A DNA stretch of 64,000 bases from an uncultured Blautia sp. (lineage in GTDB: Bacteria; Bacillota; Clostridia; Lachnospirales; Lachnospiraceae): the NCBI RefSeq assembly GCF_934424005.1, contig NZ_CAKRXI010000013.1, forward strand, positions 1 to 64,000, read 5' to 3'. The notes beneath the pieces are model-generated. The model did no database searches. It was not told the origin of the DNA and saw only the letters and a program-made list of their open reading frames with translations. Of this stretch, positions 54,966 through 63,658 are shown piece by piece (the first letter of the stretch is position 1; each line of letters begins with the position of its first letter). Both the position numbers and the translations under genes were made by a program.

Positions 54966-56363
54966 ATGAAAAGAATTACAGCAATCTGGAAACATGCCTT
55001 TCTTCTGATCGTGATATTGTCAGCTGTCTGTCTTTTGGGGAATACACAGAAAGTATCAGCTGCATCTTACAGTGAAACGACCTGCAAAGTGATTTTTGCA
55101 AATGCAAAAGGACAGACCGCAGGTTTTTATCATAACCTTGCCAAAACTGTTGAGGAAGGAACCGTAATTCAGCTTCCGGAGATAAACAGGGATGGATATC
55201 AGGCTTACTGGGTAACAAAGATTGAAGGAAAAGAATATAAATATAAAGCCGGACAGAAAGTGACGATCAATCAGACAACAAAGTTCTGCTTGAATTTATA
55301 TAAAGAATATACGGTCCGATTCTACACGGCAAATGGCAGAAATGAATATACAAGTCTTCGCAAGACGGTTGTAGCGGGCAGCAGAATCAAGATGCCAACT
55401 GGTAATTCAAATGGAAACTACAGCTTTGCCGGATGGGCAACCAAAGTTGGAGGAGAGGTTGCGAAGAAACAGCGTGCAACAGTAAAAGTTAAAAGCAACC
55501 TGAAATTTTATGCAGTGCAGCAGAAAACAGATACATCAGGTATAAGATTATATAAATATGATGGAAGCTATTGGAAGACGATCAAAAATACAAATGGTAA
55601 AGCAACTTTTCCGGCAGTAAATCTGGGCTCAGCTAATATGGTCCTCGGGTGGTCGAAGACACAGGGAAAGAATGCACTGTCCAGTTCCGATTACAAAGCC
55701 GGAGACCGTATTCCATCCAAAAACGGCAGATATTATATGGTTGTTTTTGGAACATCCATGGATCGCGCACCGGCTGCGATTACAACACCGACAAAATTTG
55801 ACAGGGTTTATTGTGTGGGAGATTCCAGAACTGTTTATGCACAAGTTGCTTTAGGTGCATCAGCGCCGTCAAATGTTGAGTTTATTGCAAAAGCAGGAGA
55901 AGGATTAGACTGGTTTAAGAGCTCAGGTTATAAAACTCTGTATCGCTCTGTGGCCAAGCGTCCACGGACAGAAAAAAAGGCAGTTATTATTAATCTTGGG
56001 GTCAATGATTTAAAGAACAGTGCTTCTTATGTCAAATATATGAAGAAAGCAGCAGCTAAGCTGAAAAAATATAACTGTAAAATGTATTATCTTTCTGTAA
56101 ATCCGGTAAACAGTGCAATGATCAAAAGCGTTAATGGAAAGGCAAGAACAGAAGCACAGGTCGCAGCTTTTAATAAAGCAATCTACAGGGGACTGTGTTC
56201 TGGCAGAAAAAGAAGCTTTACTTACATCAATACATGTACGAACCTGCAGATGAAGGGCTGGATCAGTAAGAAGTCTGGAACAGATATTTATGATGGATTG
56301 CATTATTCAAATCAAACATATCTGAGGATATTTGATTATTGTATGAGATATCTGAATCGCTGA
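54966..56363 (+). CDS. secreted SGNH/GDSL hydrolase with InlB-type repeats
   Basis: A 465-residue exported protein: signal peptide (about 1-31), two to three InlB/Listeria-Bacteroides-type repeats (about 35-250; V-I-F-A-N-A-K-G, V-R-F-Y-T-A-N-G, F-A-G-W-A), and an SGNH hydrolase domain (about 275-465). Catalytic blocks are V-G-D-S-R-T-V near 284, G-V-N-D near 350 and D-G-L-H-Y near 446. It resembles sugar O-acetyl esterases acting on surface polymers. GAGGAG precedes the start at 54966; upstream codons are poor. Likely edits the acetylation laid down by enzymes such as the acyltransferase at 28519. Confidence 0.82.
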   Translation: MKRITAIWKHAFLLIVILSAVCLLGNTQKVSAASYSETTCKVIFANAKGQTAGFYHNLAKTVEEGTVIQLPEINRDGYQAYWVTKIEGKEYKYKAGQKVTINQTTKFCLNLYKEYTVRFYTANGRNEYTSLRKTVVAGSRIKMPTGNSNGNYSFAGWATKVGGEVAKKQRATVKVKSNLKFYAVQQKTDTSGIRLYKYDGSYWKTIKNTNGKATFPAVNLGSANMVLGWSKTQGKNALSSSDYKAGDRIPSKNGRYYMVVFGTSMDRAPAAITTPTKFDRVYCVGDSRTVYAQVALGASAPSNVEFIAKAGEGLDWFKSSGYKTLYRSVAKRPRTEKKAVIINLGVNDLKNSASYVKYMKKAAAKLKKYNCKMYYLSVNPVNSAMIKSVNGKARTEAQVAAFNKAIYRGLCSGRKRSFTYINTCTNLQMKGWISKKSGTDIYDGLHYSNQTYLRIFDYCMRYLNR

Positions 56364-56401
56364 AATGTGGAGTATTCAGAATAAAGAGAGGAACTATGTA
56401 A

Positions 56402-56812
56402 ATGAAACGTGTTATCACATATGGAACGTTTGACCTGCTTCATTACGGACATATCAATCTTTTGAGACGGGCACGCCAGATGGGCGATTATCTGATCGTG
56501 GGGCTTTCAACAGATGAATTCAACTGGAATGAAAAACAGAAGAAGTGTTATTTTTCTTACGAAAAACGTAAACAACTTCTGGAAGCTATACGTTATGTCG
56601 ATCTGGTGATTCCGGAAGAAAACTGGGAGCAGAAGAGAACGGATGTGAAAGAGTATCATGTGGATACTTTTGTAATGGGAGATGACTGGAAGGGAAAATT
56701 TGATTTTCTGAAAGAAGAAGGATGCGAGGTGGTATATCTGCCACGTACTCCGGAGATTTCCAGCTCACAGATTAAAGAAGATCTCCATACAAAAGAAAGC
56801 AAAAACGATTGA
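56402..56812 (+). CDS. tagD: glycerol-3-phosphate cytidylyltransferase TagD
   Basis: A 136-residue nucleotidyltransferase that makes CDP-glycerol. The signature Y-G-T-F-D-L-L-H-Y-G-H-I near residues 7-18 and the E-I-S-S-S-Q-I near the end (R-T-P-E-I-S-S) are those of TagD/TarD. It supplies glycerol phosphate for wall teichoic acid, yet no CDP-glycerol polymerase (TagF-like) is in the window; the LtaS-like enzyme uses a lipid donor instead. A weak GAGAGG precedes the start. Confidence 0.93.
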   Translation: MKRVITYGTFDLLHYGHINLLRRARQMGDYLIVGLSTDEFNWNEKQKKCYFSYEKRKQLLEAIRYVDLVIPEENWEQKRTDVKEYHVDTFVMGDDWKGKFDFLKEEGCEVVYLPRTPEISSSQIKEDLHTKESKND

Positions 56813-56814
56813 TA

Positions 56815-56850
56815 AACTGGCCGGGGTATTAAGCCCCGGTCAGTTCCTTT
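56815..56850. terminator. hairpin terminator between tagD and the deacetylase gene
   Basis: CTGGCCGGGG pairs with CCCCGGTCAG (one G-U). It overlaps the last codons of the convergent deacetylase gene; the T-tract (TTCCTTT) is modest. Confidence 0.65.
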
Positions 56851-57653
56851 AATGAGCAAAAGCGATAGCCCATTTCTTCCCACTTTGTAAGCAGGTCATC
56901 CAGGATCAGGCCATTTGTAGAGGAAGTATTGTGCAGAAGGACAATGGCACCAGGATGAATGCGCGCGAGAAGCTTTTGAAAGGCTTCTTCCCTGGAAGGC
57001 TGTTGATCCTGAATCCAGTCTACATATGCAAGGCTCCAGAAAAAGGTGGAATATCCCAGCTCTTTGGCCATGGTCAGGTTTGTGGTACTGTAGATTCCCT
57101 GCGGTGGACGGTAAAATTTTGTCATCTGTTCACCGGTGACAGATTCATACAGATTTTCTACGCCGTCCAATTGTTTCTGAAAATCATCTTTTGAAGAAAT
57201 GCCTGACATATCAGGGTGCGTCATTGTGTGATTGCCAACTGTATGCCCTTCAGAAACCATGCGCCGGATCAGATCAGGATTATCTGAAATGAAATTACCT
57301 ACAACAAAAAATGTGGCAGGGGCCTGATGCTTTTTCAGTGCATCGAGGATACGTGGAGTGTTTCCGTTTTCGTATCCGGCATCAAAAGTGAGGTAGATTT
57401 TTTTTTCATTGGTATCTTCAGCATAGTAGGCATGATACTTGCCGAGATCGTTGATCGTGGCATTCCCGACAGGGCGTTCTCCCTCCTTTTGGAAACTGAG
57501 TCCCCAACTGGTGGATTCGAATAAGAGAGAAGCAGATGCTGCCTGAGATTTCTGCCAGGAATGCAATTTACCTGCCTGCCCACCCAGAATAAAGGCGCCG
57601 GCAAGAAGGAAGAGCAATTTGGGAATGAGTGGATAATGATGAGAAGAAGACAT
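56829..57653 (-). CDS. polysaccharide deacetylase (PdaA-like)
   Basis: A 274-residue NodB-domain protein with an N-terminal membrane anchor (about 10-30). Motifs: Y-L-T-F-D-A-G-Y-E-N-G near 84-94 (D-A-G rather than D-D-G, as in PdaA), H-T-M-T-H-P-D metal histidines near 139-145, R-P-P-Q-G near 179 and late I-V-L-L-H-N. PdaA-like enzymes deacetylate muramic acid in spore cortex; other members act on surface sugars. The start at 57653 follows GGAGATACT; the longer form to 57713 lacks a site. Downstream of a candidate regulatory RNA at 57696-57963. Confidence 0.87.
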   Translation of the reverse strand: MSSSHHYPLIPKLLFLLAGAFILGGQAGKLHSWQKSQAASASLLFESTSWGLSFQKEGERPVGNATINDLGKYHAYYAEDTNEKKIYLTFDAGYENGNTPRILDALKKHQAPATFFVVGNFISDNPDLIRRMVSEGHTVGNHTMTHPDMSGISSKDDFQKQLDGVENLYESVTGEQMTKFYRPPQGIYSTTNLTMAKELGYSTFFWSLAYVDWIQDQQPSREEAFQKLLARIHPGAIVLLHNTSSTNGLILDDLLTKWEEMGYRFCSLKELTGA

Positions 57654-57705
57654 AGTATCTCCAATAGAAGATCTTGAAAGAATATATGCGAAAAGGCAAA
57701 AATTT

Positions 57706-57738
57706 AGAGCCATCAGATGATTATTTTCTGGTGGCTCT
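57706..57738 (-). terminator. terminator-like hairpin at the end of the repeat RNA
   Basis: A 12-base-pair stem with one G-U and a 9-base loop is followed on the minus strand by AAATTTTTGCC, ahead of the deacetylase ribosome site, so it may act as an attenuator. On the plus strand only TTT follows. Confidence 0.5.
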
Positions 57739-57756
57739 TTTAATGTTCATTGTCCA

Positions 57757-57960
57757 ATGGAACTTACCTCCTGAGTTGATTTAAAACATTTGGAATTAAA
57801 TGATTACGTTCTTGGTGGTCCGTACCTCTCTTTCATAAATTATAAAGGAAATTCATTTCGTTTCTGGTGGTCTGTACCTCGCTTTCCTGAATTATGGGAA
57901 ATCACTTATGTTTTCGGTGGTTTCACGCTCCTTTTATTTATTTTGTAGTTCCTTTTGTTT
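57757..57960 (-). repeat. four tandem degenerate repeats, about 50 bases each
   Basis: On the plus strand the units read GGTGGTYYGTACCTCNCTTTC or diverged forms at about 57814, 57866, 57916 and (strongly diverged, GGAACTTACCTCCTG) 57759. Spacing between successive units is 49-52 bases. Linkers are AT-rich. Confidence 0.65.
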
Positions 57961-57969
57961 TATGAACTT

Positions 57970-57998
57970 AATATAACAGATAATAAACCATATGTCAA
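57970..57998 (-). promoter_or_regulatory. consensus promoter facing the repeat RNA
   Basis: On the minus strand, TTGACA and TATATT are 17 bases apart. It is one of the closest matches to the sigma-A consensus noted in the window. Confidence 0.65.
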
Positions 57999-58189
57999 TA
58001 AGAAAATTGAAAAAATAAAAATATTAAATAATAAATTGTAAAGTTGCATAATAATATAAAAACTTACAGAAAATAATGAAAAAGAAAGTATGGTATAGAA
58101 ACAGACGAAAGGGAGAAAATAAAGAGTATCAGTTGGTGTGAAGATACTGAGGAATGATAACAATAATCAAATATGAAGGAGGTAAGTGC

Positions 58190-59518
58190 ATGTTTCGTTA
58201 TCTGCCTGTTCGAAAGATTCAAGCAAGACAAGTGTTGGATTCCAGAGGAAATCCGACCGTAGAGGTAGAAGTTACTGTAGGAGAAGGAATTGTTGGGATA
58301 AATGGATATACAGCGAGAGCGATAGTGCCGTCAGGTGCATCGACCGGGAAATTTGAGGCAGTGGAACTTCGCGATGGAAAAAAAGGCTATTATACAGGTT
58401 TGAGTGTGGAGAAAGCGGTAGAAAATGTAAATACGAAACTGGCAGAAGCAGTTATTGGAGAAAATGCACTGGATCAGAATCGGATTGATCAGATTCTGAT
58501 TGATACGGATGGCACAGACAATAAGAGTAATGTAGGAGCAAATGCAGCACTTGGCGTTTCGATGGCGGTTGCAAGAGCGGCTGCGATGGCACTCAGAATT
58601 CCGCTTTATCAGTATCTGGGAGGCTGCCACAGTAAAAAAATGCCGGTACCGATGATGAATATTCTGAATGGGGGAAAACATGCAGATAATACAGTAGACC
58701 TTCAGGAATTTATGATCATGCCGGTGGGCGCGGAAAAGTTTGAGGAGGGAATTCGCATGTGTGTGGAGATCTACCAGATACTGCGAATTATTTTGAAAGA
58801 AAGGTCCCTGTCTACTGCGGTAGGAGATGAAGGCGGATTTGCACCGGATCTGGCAGACAGTCAGGAGGTTCTGGCATTAATTGTCCAGGCTGTGGAAAAA
58901 GCAGGATATAAACCGGGAGAAGATATTCTGATTGCGATAGATGCAGCGGCAAGTGAATTGTATGACGAGAATCTGAACTGCTATTATTTTCCGGGTGAGA
59001 GCCAGATGAAAGGAAAAGAGGTTTTAAGAGACAGCGGTGAAATGATTGCATATTATGAAGAACTTGTCAGGAAATTCCCGATAATCTCCATTGAAGACGG
59101 ACTTCATGAGGATGACTGGGAAGGCTGGAAAGAGATGACCGAACGGCTGGGAAAAACGGTACAGCTTGTAGGGGATGATCTTTTTGTTACAAATATCAAA
59201 CGACTGAAATGTGGGATACAGCTTCATGCGGCGAATGCAATTCTTGTCAAGGTGAACCAGATCGGCACGTTGAGTGAAGCTATGGATGCAGTAGAAATGG
59301 CACAGAATGCAGGCTATCGTGCAGTAATCTCACACAGATCCGGTGAGACAGAAGATGCATTTATCGCAGATCTGGCAGTTGCAACCGGTGCAGGCCAGAT
59401 CAAAACCGGAGCACCCTGCAGATCGGATCGAAATGCAAAATACAATCAACTGCTCAGGATTGCAGAACAGCTTGAAAAACAGGCAGTTTATGAGAATCCG
59501 TTTGGCAGGGAAGGGTGA
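58190..59518 (+). CDS. eno: enolase
   Basis: A 442-residue enolase, converting 2-phosphoglycerate to phosphoenolpyruvate. Visible marks: [10 protein letters not shown] near 15-24, G-A-S-T-G near 47, metal ligands in I-A-I-D-A-A (about 247), S-I-E-D-G-L (about 299) and G-D-D-L-F-V-T-N (about 325), catalytic lysine in A-I-L-V-K-V-N-Q-I near 350, and S-H-R-S-G-E-T-E-D near 379. The start at 58190 follows AAGGAGG. Not linked to other glycolysis genes, so it is probably expressed on its own. Confidence 0.97.
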   Translation: MFRYLPVRKIQARQVLDSRGNPTVEVEVTVGEGIVGINGYTARAIVPSGASTGKFEAVELRDGKKGYYTGLSVEKAVENVNTKLAEAVIGENALDQNRIDQILIDTDGTDNKSNVGANAALGVSMAVARAAAMALRIPLYQYLGGCHSKKMPVPMMNILNGGKHADNTVDLQEFMIMPVGAEKFEEGIRMCVEIYQILRIILKERSLSTAVGDEGGFAPDLADSQEVLALIVQAVEKAGYKPGEDILIAIDAAASELYDENLNCYYFPGESQMKGKEVLRDSGEMIAYYEELVRKFPIISIEDGLHEDDWEGWKEMTERLGKTVQLVGDDLFVTNIKRLKCGIQLHAANAILVKVNQIGTLSEAMDAVEMAQNAGYRAVISHRSGETEDAFIADLAVATGAGQIKTGAPCRSDRNAKYNQLLRIAEQLEKQAVYENPFGREG

Positions 59519-59520
59519 AA

Positions 59521-59560
59521 GAGCGGGCTGTTTACATGCAGCCCGCAAATTGTTTTTTTG
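59521..59560 (+). terminator. eno terminator
   Basis: A perfect GCGGGCTG/CAGCCCGC stem (59523-59546) is followed by AAATTGTTTTTTT. Confidence 0.85.
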
Positions 59561-59595
59561 AAATGGAAATTTGAAATGGAAATGACTAAAAACAG

Positions 59596-59624
59596 TTGAA
59601 ATCGAAGAATGGTTATGATAGAAT
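59596..59624 (+). promoter_or_regulatory. secG promoter
   Basis: TTGAAA and TAGAAT are 17 bases apart, 31 bases before the GTG start. Confidence 0.55.
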
Positions 59625-59655
59625 GAATTCTAGTTGATTAGGAGGTGTAACCGAA

Positions 59656-59895
59656 GTGCAGATTTTAAGAACTATTCTCACTGTTATTTTTGCCATAGAT
59701 TGTATTGCGCTTACCGTTGTTGTACTTATGCAGGAAGGAAAGCAGCAGGGACTTGGTGGAGCGATTTCCGGAGCAGCGGATTCCTACTGGGGAAAGAACA
59801 AAGGTCGTTCTATGGAGGGTGGACTTGTGAAAGCTACCACAATTATGGCAGTGTTATTTTTTGTACTGGCAGCAGTTTTGAATATGAATTTTTAA
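59656..59895 (+). CDS. secG: preprotein translocase subunit SecG
   Basis: A 79-residue SecG: two membrane helices (about 2-22 and 57-77) around a loop with V-L-M-Q-E-G-K-Q-Q-G-L-G-G near 23-35, the family signature. It assists SecYE during protein export. GTG start after AGGAGGTG. A terminator lies between it and rnr, a common secG-rnr-smpB order in Firmicutes. Confidence 0.93.
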   Translation: MQILRTILTVIFAIDCIALTVVVLMQEGKQQGLGGAISGAADSYWGKNKGRSMEGGLVKATTIMAVLFFVLAAVLNMNF

Positions 59896-59910
59896 GAATT
59901 GTCAGAAGGA

Positions 59911-59946
59911 AACACTCTTGTATAAACACAAGAGTGCTTTTTTTTC
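59911..59946 (+). terminator. secG terminator or attenuator before rnr
   Basis: CACTCTTGT pairs with ACAAGAGTG, followed by a C then eight Ts. It ends only about 20 bases before the rnr GTG, so read-through probably feeds rnr. Confidence 0.8.
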
Positions 59947-59965
59947 TCATAGCAAAGGAGTATAC

Positions 59966-62023
59966 GTGAGTAAGAAGAAAATCTGGGAAAAGAAAAAAAA
60001 GAAAAAATTTTCCAAAGAGAAAATATCTGTAAAACCAAAGAAAAGGGATATAAAAGCCCTCAGTAAGCTGGGACTGATCAAAGAAGGAACTTTTATCGGT
60101 AATCATAAGGGCTTTGGTTTTGTAGAACTGGAAGAGGAAGAAGATGATATCTTTATCCCGGCAGATCATACAGGGACTGCAATGCATATGGACCGTGTCC
60201 GGGTACTCCTCAAAAATGAAGCCAAAACAGGGAAACGCAGAGAAGGTACTGTAATAGAGATTCTGGAACGTGTAAATAAAGAAATCGTTGGTACATTCCA
60301 GAGGGAGAGGGATTACGGTTTTATTCTGTGCGATAATCAGAAGTTCTCAAAGGATATCTACATTTCGCCTAAGAATTCCAAAGGGGTTCGCGATGGAGAC
60401 AAAGTTGTTGCAGAGATTATAGATTATGGGAACGACAGGAGAAAACCGGAAGGTAAGATCGCAGAGAATCTTGGAAGTATGAATGCACCGGGAACGGACA
60501 TTCTTGCAATCGTTAAAAGCTTCAATATTCCGTCAGAGTTTCCTGTAAAAGTTATGAATCAGGCCATGCGGGTACCGGATCATGTGCAGGAGGCTGACCG
60601 GGATGGCAGAACGGATCTGACACAGCTTATGACAGTTACAATCGATGGTGAAGATGCAAAAGATCTGGATGATGCAGTTTCTCTTACAAAAGAGGGAAAT
60701 ATATATCATCTGGGTGTGCATATTGCAGATGTGAGTAATTATGTACAGGGAGGAAGTGCACTGGACAAAGAAGCGCTGAAAAGGGGCACCAGTGTATATC
60801 TTGCTGACAGAGTCATTCCAATGCTTCCGGAACGGCTGTCTAACGGAATCTGTTCATTGAATCAGGGGCAGGACCGCCTGACTTTAAGCTGTCTTATGGA
60901 TATTGATGAGAATGGTACAGTAGTTGCTCATCGGATTGCAGAGACGGTTATTCGAGTGGATCGTCGTATGAGTTATAATCAGGTCAGATGTATTCTTGAA
61001 GATGGAGACACTGAGACAAGCAGAGAGTATAAGGAATTTGTGCCAATGTTTTTCCTTATGAAAGAATTATCGGCACTTTTGAGAAGCAAGAGACATAACA
61101 GAGGTTCTATTGATTTCGATTTTCCTGAAAGCAAGATCATTCTGAACGGGGCAGGACGGGCAATTGATGTGAAGCCATACGAACAGAATGTTGCTACACA
61201 GATCATAGAAGATTTTATGCTGATGGCAAATGAAACAGTGGCAAAAGAATACTGCCAGGGAGAATATCCGTTTGTTTACCGTACGCATGACAATCCGGAT
61301 CCGGAAAGAGTGGAAAGCCTTCTTACGCTTCTGAGACACCAGGGGATTCAGGTGCAGAAAGCATGTGAGGAAATCACACCAAAGGAAATTCAGGAGATTC
61401 TTGAGCAGATTCAGGGAATGCCGAATGAAATGATGATCAGCAGACTGATGTTGAGAACGATGAAACAGGCACGATATACAACAGAGTGCAGCGGACACTT
61501 TGGGCTTGCGGCGAAATATTACTGTCATTTTACCTCTCCGATCAGAAGATATCCGGATTTACAGATCCACCGTATCATTCGTGATAATATAAGAGGCAGA
61601 TTACAGCGAGAAGGAAAAACAGAACATTACAGGGAAATACTGGAACATGTGGCAGAACAGTCCAGCGTATGCGAAAGACGTGCACAGGAGGCGGAGAGAG
61701 AGTCTGACCGTCTGAAAAAAGCAGAGTATATGTCCTATCATCTGGGAGAAATTTTCGAGGGAATTATTTCGGGAGTTACTGCTTATGGATTTTATGTGGA
61801 ACTTCCGAATACAGTGGAAGGCCTCGTTCATATTACGGCACTGTCAGATGATTATTATGAATTTGATGAGGAAAACTATGAACTTCGCGGAGAGCTTACG
61901 AAGAAAGTTTACCATCTGGGGCAGAAAGTTACGGTCAGAGTGGCAGATGCAGATGCACTGAAACGAACGGTGGATTTTTCGGTAGTTGAAAACACTGTAG
62001 ATGAGATGAGTCTGAACGAATAA
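59966..62023 (+). CDS. rnr: ribonuclease R
   Basis: A 685-residue 3'-5' exoribonuclease: Lys-rich N-terminus, cold-shock domains (about 50-200), RNB catalytic domain (about 215-550) with D-A-K-D-L-D-D-A near 230-237, and a C-terminal S1 domain (about 590-670, [16 protein letters not shown]). It degrades structured RNA and works with SmpB/tmRNA in ribosome rescue. GTG start at 59966 after AAAGGAG; the ATG at 59918 lies in the terminator. It ends 14 bases before smpB. Confidence 0.95.
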   Translation: MSKKKIWEKKKKKKFSKEKISVKPKKRDIKALSKLGLIKEGTFIGNHKGFGFVELEEEEDDIFIPADHTGTAMHMDRVRVLLKNEAKTGKRREGTVIEILERVNKEIVGTFQRERDYGFILCDNQKFSKDIYISPKNSKGVRDGDKVVAEIIDYGNDRRKPEGKIAENLGSMNAPGTDILAIVKSFNIPSEFPVKVMNQAMRVPDHVQEADRDGRTDLTQLMTVTIDGEDAKDLDDAVSLTKEGNIYHLGVHIADVSNYVQGGSALDKEALKRGTSVYLADRVIPMLPERLSNGICSLNQGQDRLTLSCLMDIDENGTVVAHRIAETVIRVDRRMSYNQVRCILEDGDTETSREYKEFVPMFFLMKELSALLRSKRHNRGSIDFDFPESKIILNGAGRAIDVKPYEQNVATQIIEDFMLMANETVAKEYCQGEYPFVYRTHDNPDPERVESLLTLLRHQGIQVQKACEEITPKEIQEILEQIQGMPNEMMISRLMLRTMKQARYTTECSGHFGLAAKYYCHFTSPIRRYPDLQIHRIIRDNIRGRLQREGKTEHYREILEHVAEQSSVCERRAQEAERESDRLKKAEYMSYHLGEIFEGIISGVTAYGFYVELPNTVEGLVHITALSDDYYEFDEENYELRGELTKKVYHLGQKVTVRVADADALKRTVDFSVVENTVDEMSLNE

Positions 62024-62037
62024 AGGAGGTGTTTTTC

Positions 62038-62505
62038 ATGGCAAAAAAATCTGGAATGAAATTGATAGCAAATAATAAAAAAGCTTTTCATGACTATTTT
62101 ATAGAGGATACTTATGAAGCAGGGATTGCACTTGTCGGCACTGAGGTGAAGTCGCTTAGAGCAGGTAAATGCAGTGTGAAGGAATCGTTTATTCGTGTGG
62201 AAAACGGGGAAGTATACATTTACGGGATGCATATCAGTCCTTATGAGAAGGGAAACATTTTTAACAAAGATCCTATGAGAGTCCGTAAATTACTTCTTCA
62301 CAGATATGAGATCAACAAAATCGAAGGAAGTCTTCAGGAAAAAGGCCTGACTCTTGTACCACTGAAAGTATATTTCAAGGACAGTCTTGTGAAACTTGAA
62401 ATAGGAGTTGCACGTGGTAAAAAGTTGTATGACAAGAGACAGGATATTGCGAAGAAAGACCAGCGGAGAGAGGCAGAAAGAGAATTCAAAGTCAAAAATC
62501 TGTAA
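62038..62505 (+). CDS. smpB: SsrA-binding protein SmpB
   Basis: A 155-residue SmpB, tmRNA partner in trans-translation. Marks: [10 protein letters not shown] near 12-21, G-T-E-V-K-S-L-R near 37-44, K-L-L-L-H near 82, and the basic tail ending [10 protein letters not shown], which enters the mRNA channel. Start at 62038 after AAGGAGGTG. The ssrA gene often follows, but no tmRNA is found in the next 145 bases. Confidence 0.96.
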   Translation: MAKKSGMKLIANNKKAFHDYFIEDTYEAGIALVGTEVKSLRAGKCSVKESFIRVENGEVYIYGMHISPYEKGNIFNKDPMRVRKLLLHRYEINKIEGSLQEKGLTLVPLKVYFKDSLVKLEIGVARGKKLYDKRQDIAKKDQRREAEREFKVKNL

Positions 62506-62538
62506 CTTTAAAAAAAGTATGAATTCGCAGACAATTAG

Positions 62539-62566
62539 TTGACAAGAATTTGATACTCTGTATAAT
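62539..62566 (+). promoter_or_regulatory. promoter of the C-terminal-window lipoprotein gene
   Basis: TTGACA and TATAAT are 16 bases apart; both boxes match the sigma-A consensus exactly. Confidence 0.75.
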
Positions 62567-62589
62567 TAAACTAAAAGATGACTATTCTG

Positions 62590-62616
62590 GTTACTGTGAA
62601 CGGAGTGAACAGTAAC
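62590..62616 (+). repeat. GTTRCTG hairpin element, copy 2
   Basis: GTTACTG/CAGTAAC (extended by outer G-C to 62589-62617) closes a 13-base loop TGAACGGAGTGAA in the leader of a lipoprotein gene. It matches the element at 21473-21499 in stem, loop length and loop sequence (11 of 13). Confidence 0.6.
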
Positions 62617-62649
62617 CTATTCCGCGACTAGAATTAGGAGGAAATATAT

Positions 62650-63615
62650 ATGATCAGGAAAAGATATCTGGCAGCAGCCGGACTGTTGACACTGGCTGTT
62701 GTGGCAGCAGGATGCGGTAAGAAAAATGATGCAGGTTCTGTAGTACAGGCAACACCAACTCCGACCGAAGAAACTTCAGTATCCCCGACTCCGACGCCGG
62801 AGATGGTAAATATGGAAGAAACTGTTGAAAAGAATATCATGGGTGAGAAGACGTCCACAGCATCAAAGGTGACTATTGTAAATCAGACAGGATCTGAGAT
62901 CGCAGCGATCTATATCAGAGAGACTCCGTCTGATGACACAGATGAAGACACCGCAGATGAGTGGGGTGATGATCTGGTAAACGGTATGTTTACACTGAAG
63001 AGTGGAGACAATGCAGTTTATTATTATGAGAAACCACAGTCAGCGTCAACCATATATGATATCAGAATTACGTACACAGATGAAGAAAAAAATGAATGTT
63101 TCTTCAGAAAACTGCCGCTTACAACGATTAAACAGATCACACTTCGTATGGATGGAAAAGATGAAGATGCGATTCCGTATGCAACCTATATGACGGCAAA
63201 CAGTACGAAGGAAATCTCAACACTGAATGATGTTAAGAAGAGACTCGGTCTGGAAACAGATGAGGACAGTGATTCTGTGACACCGACTCCGACAGAGGCA
63301 CCGGATGATTCCAATAATTCCAATAATTCCAATACAGATAATCCGGATCCGACGACGGCACCATCGGATAACAATGGCAACAGCAGCAATAATAATCCAA
63401 GCAGCGATGATCCTACAAATTCCACGATTCAGACAGCAGAGAAATATATTGGCATGTCTATTGATGATCTCGCCGGAGCTGTAGGGGATTCCCAGTCTTC
63501 CGAATATGATGATGACTCTGCTACCGGAACAACTGGATATTACTATTATCCGGATTTCACAGTTTCTACATCTGTAGATGAAGAAGGAAATGAAATCGTT
63601 ACAGGAGTTTGGTAA
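62650..63615 (+). CDS. lipoprotein of unknown function
   Basis: A 321-residue lipoprotein: signal with V-A-A-G-C lipobox (Cys near 22), a Thr/Pro linker (about 34-52), a beta-rich domain (about 70-180), then a second low-complexity Pro/Thr/Ser/Asn linker (about 200-255) and a short C-terminal domain (about 260-321). No family recognised for the folded parts. AGGAGG precedes the start. The T-P-T-P-E linkers recall the lipoprotein at 20319. Confidence 0.75.
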   Translation: MIRKRYLAAAGLLTLAVVAAGCGKKNDAGSVVQATPTPTEETSVSPTPTPEMVNMEETVEKNIMGEKTSTASKVTIVNQTGSEIAAIYIRETPSDDTDEDTADEWGDDLVNGMFTLKSGDNAVYYYEKPQSASTIYDIRITYTDEEKNECFFRKLPLTTIKQITLRMDGKDEDAIPYATYMTANSTKEISTLNDVKKRLGLETDEDSDSVTPTPTEAPDDSNNSNNSNTDNPDPTTAPSDNNGNSSNNNPSSDDPTNSTIQTAEKYIGMSIDDLAGAVGDSQSSEYDDDSATGTTGYYYYPDFTVSTSVDEEGNEIVTGVW

Positions 63616-63658
63616 AGATAAACAATGCTGTGGCATTGCGGGAAAGGATAAATGATCT

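Larger units (their letters stand above)
57696..57963 (-). ncRNA. candidate small RNA or leader RNA built of roughly 50-base repeats
   Basis: From a TTGACA-17-TATATT promoter the minus strand would give a transcript of about 268 bases. It contains four imperfect units starting at 57960, 57909, 57859 and 57807, with period about 50-52. The two best-matched units carry G-A-G-G-T-A-C-R-G-A-C-C-A-C-C at 57869-57883 and 57816-57830 (R is A or G); the first and last units are more diverged. It ends in a 12-base-pair hairpin (57706-57717 with 57727-57738) followed by AAATTTTTG. No ORF of note lies inside. It could be a free small RNA or the leader/attenuator of the deacetylase gene at 56829-57653. 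No known RNA family is recognised. Confidence 0.5.
57654..58189. other. 536-base gene-free region between the deacetylase gene and eno
   Basis: No protein gene is seen. It holds, right to left on the minus strand, a consensus promoter (57970-57998), four degenerate repeats (about 57757-57960) and a terminator-like hairpin (57706-57738). The part nearest eno (58000-58180) is about 80% A+T and should contain the eno promoter, but no clear pair of boxes was found. Confidence 0.6.

Noticed and set aside
57757..57960. CRISPR array
   Set aside because: Units are degenerate, repeat cores are not identical, linkers are themselves similar, and no cas genes are near.
62506..62649. tmRNA gene after smpB
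   Set aside because: Only a promoter and a short hairpin are found; no tRNA-like ends or tag ORF fit in 145 bases.
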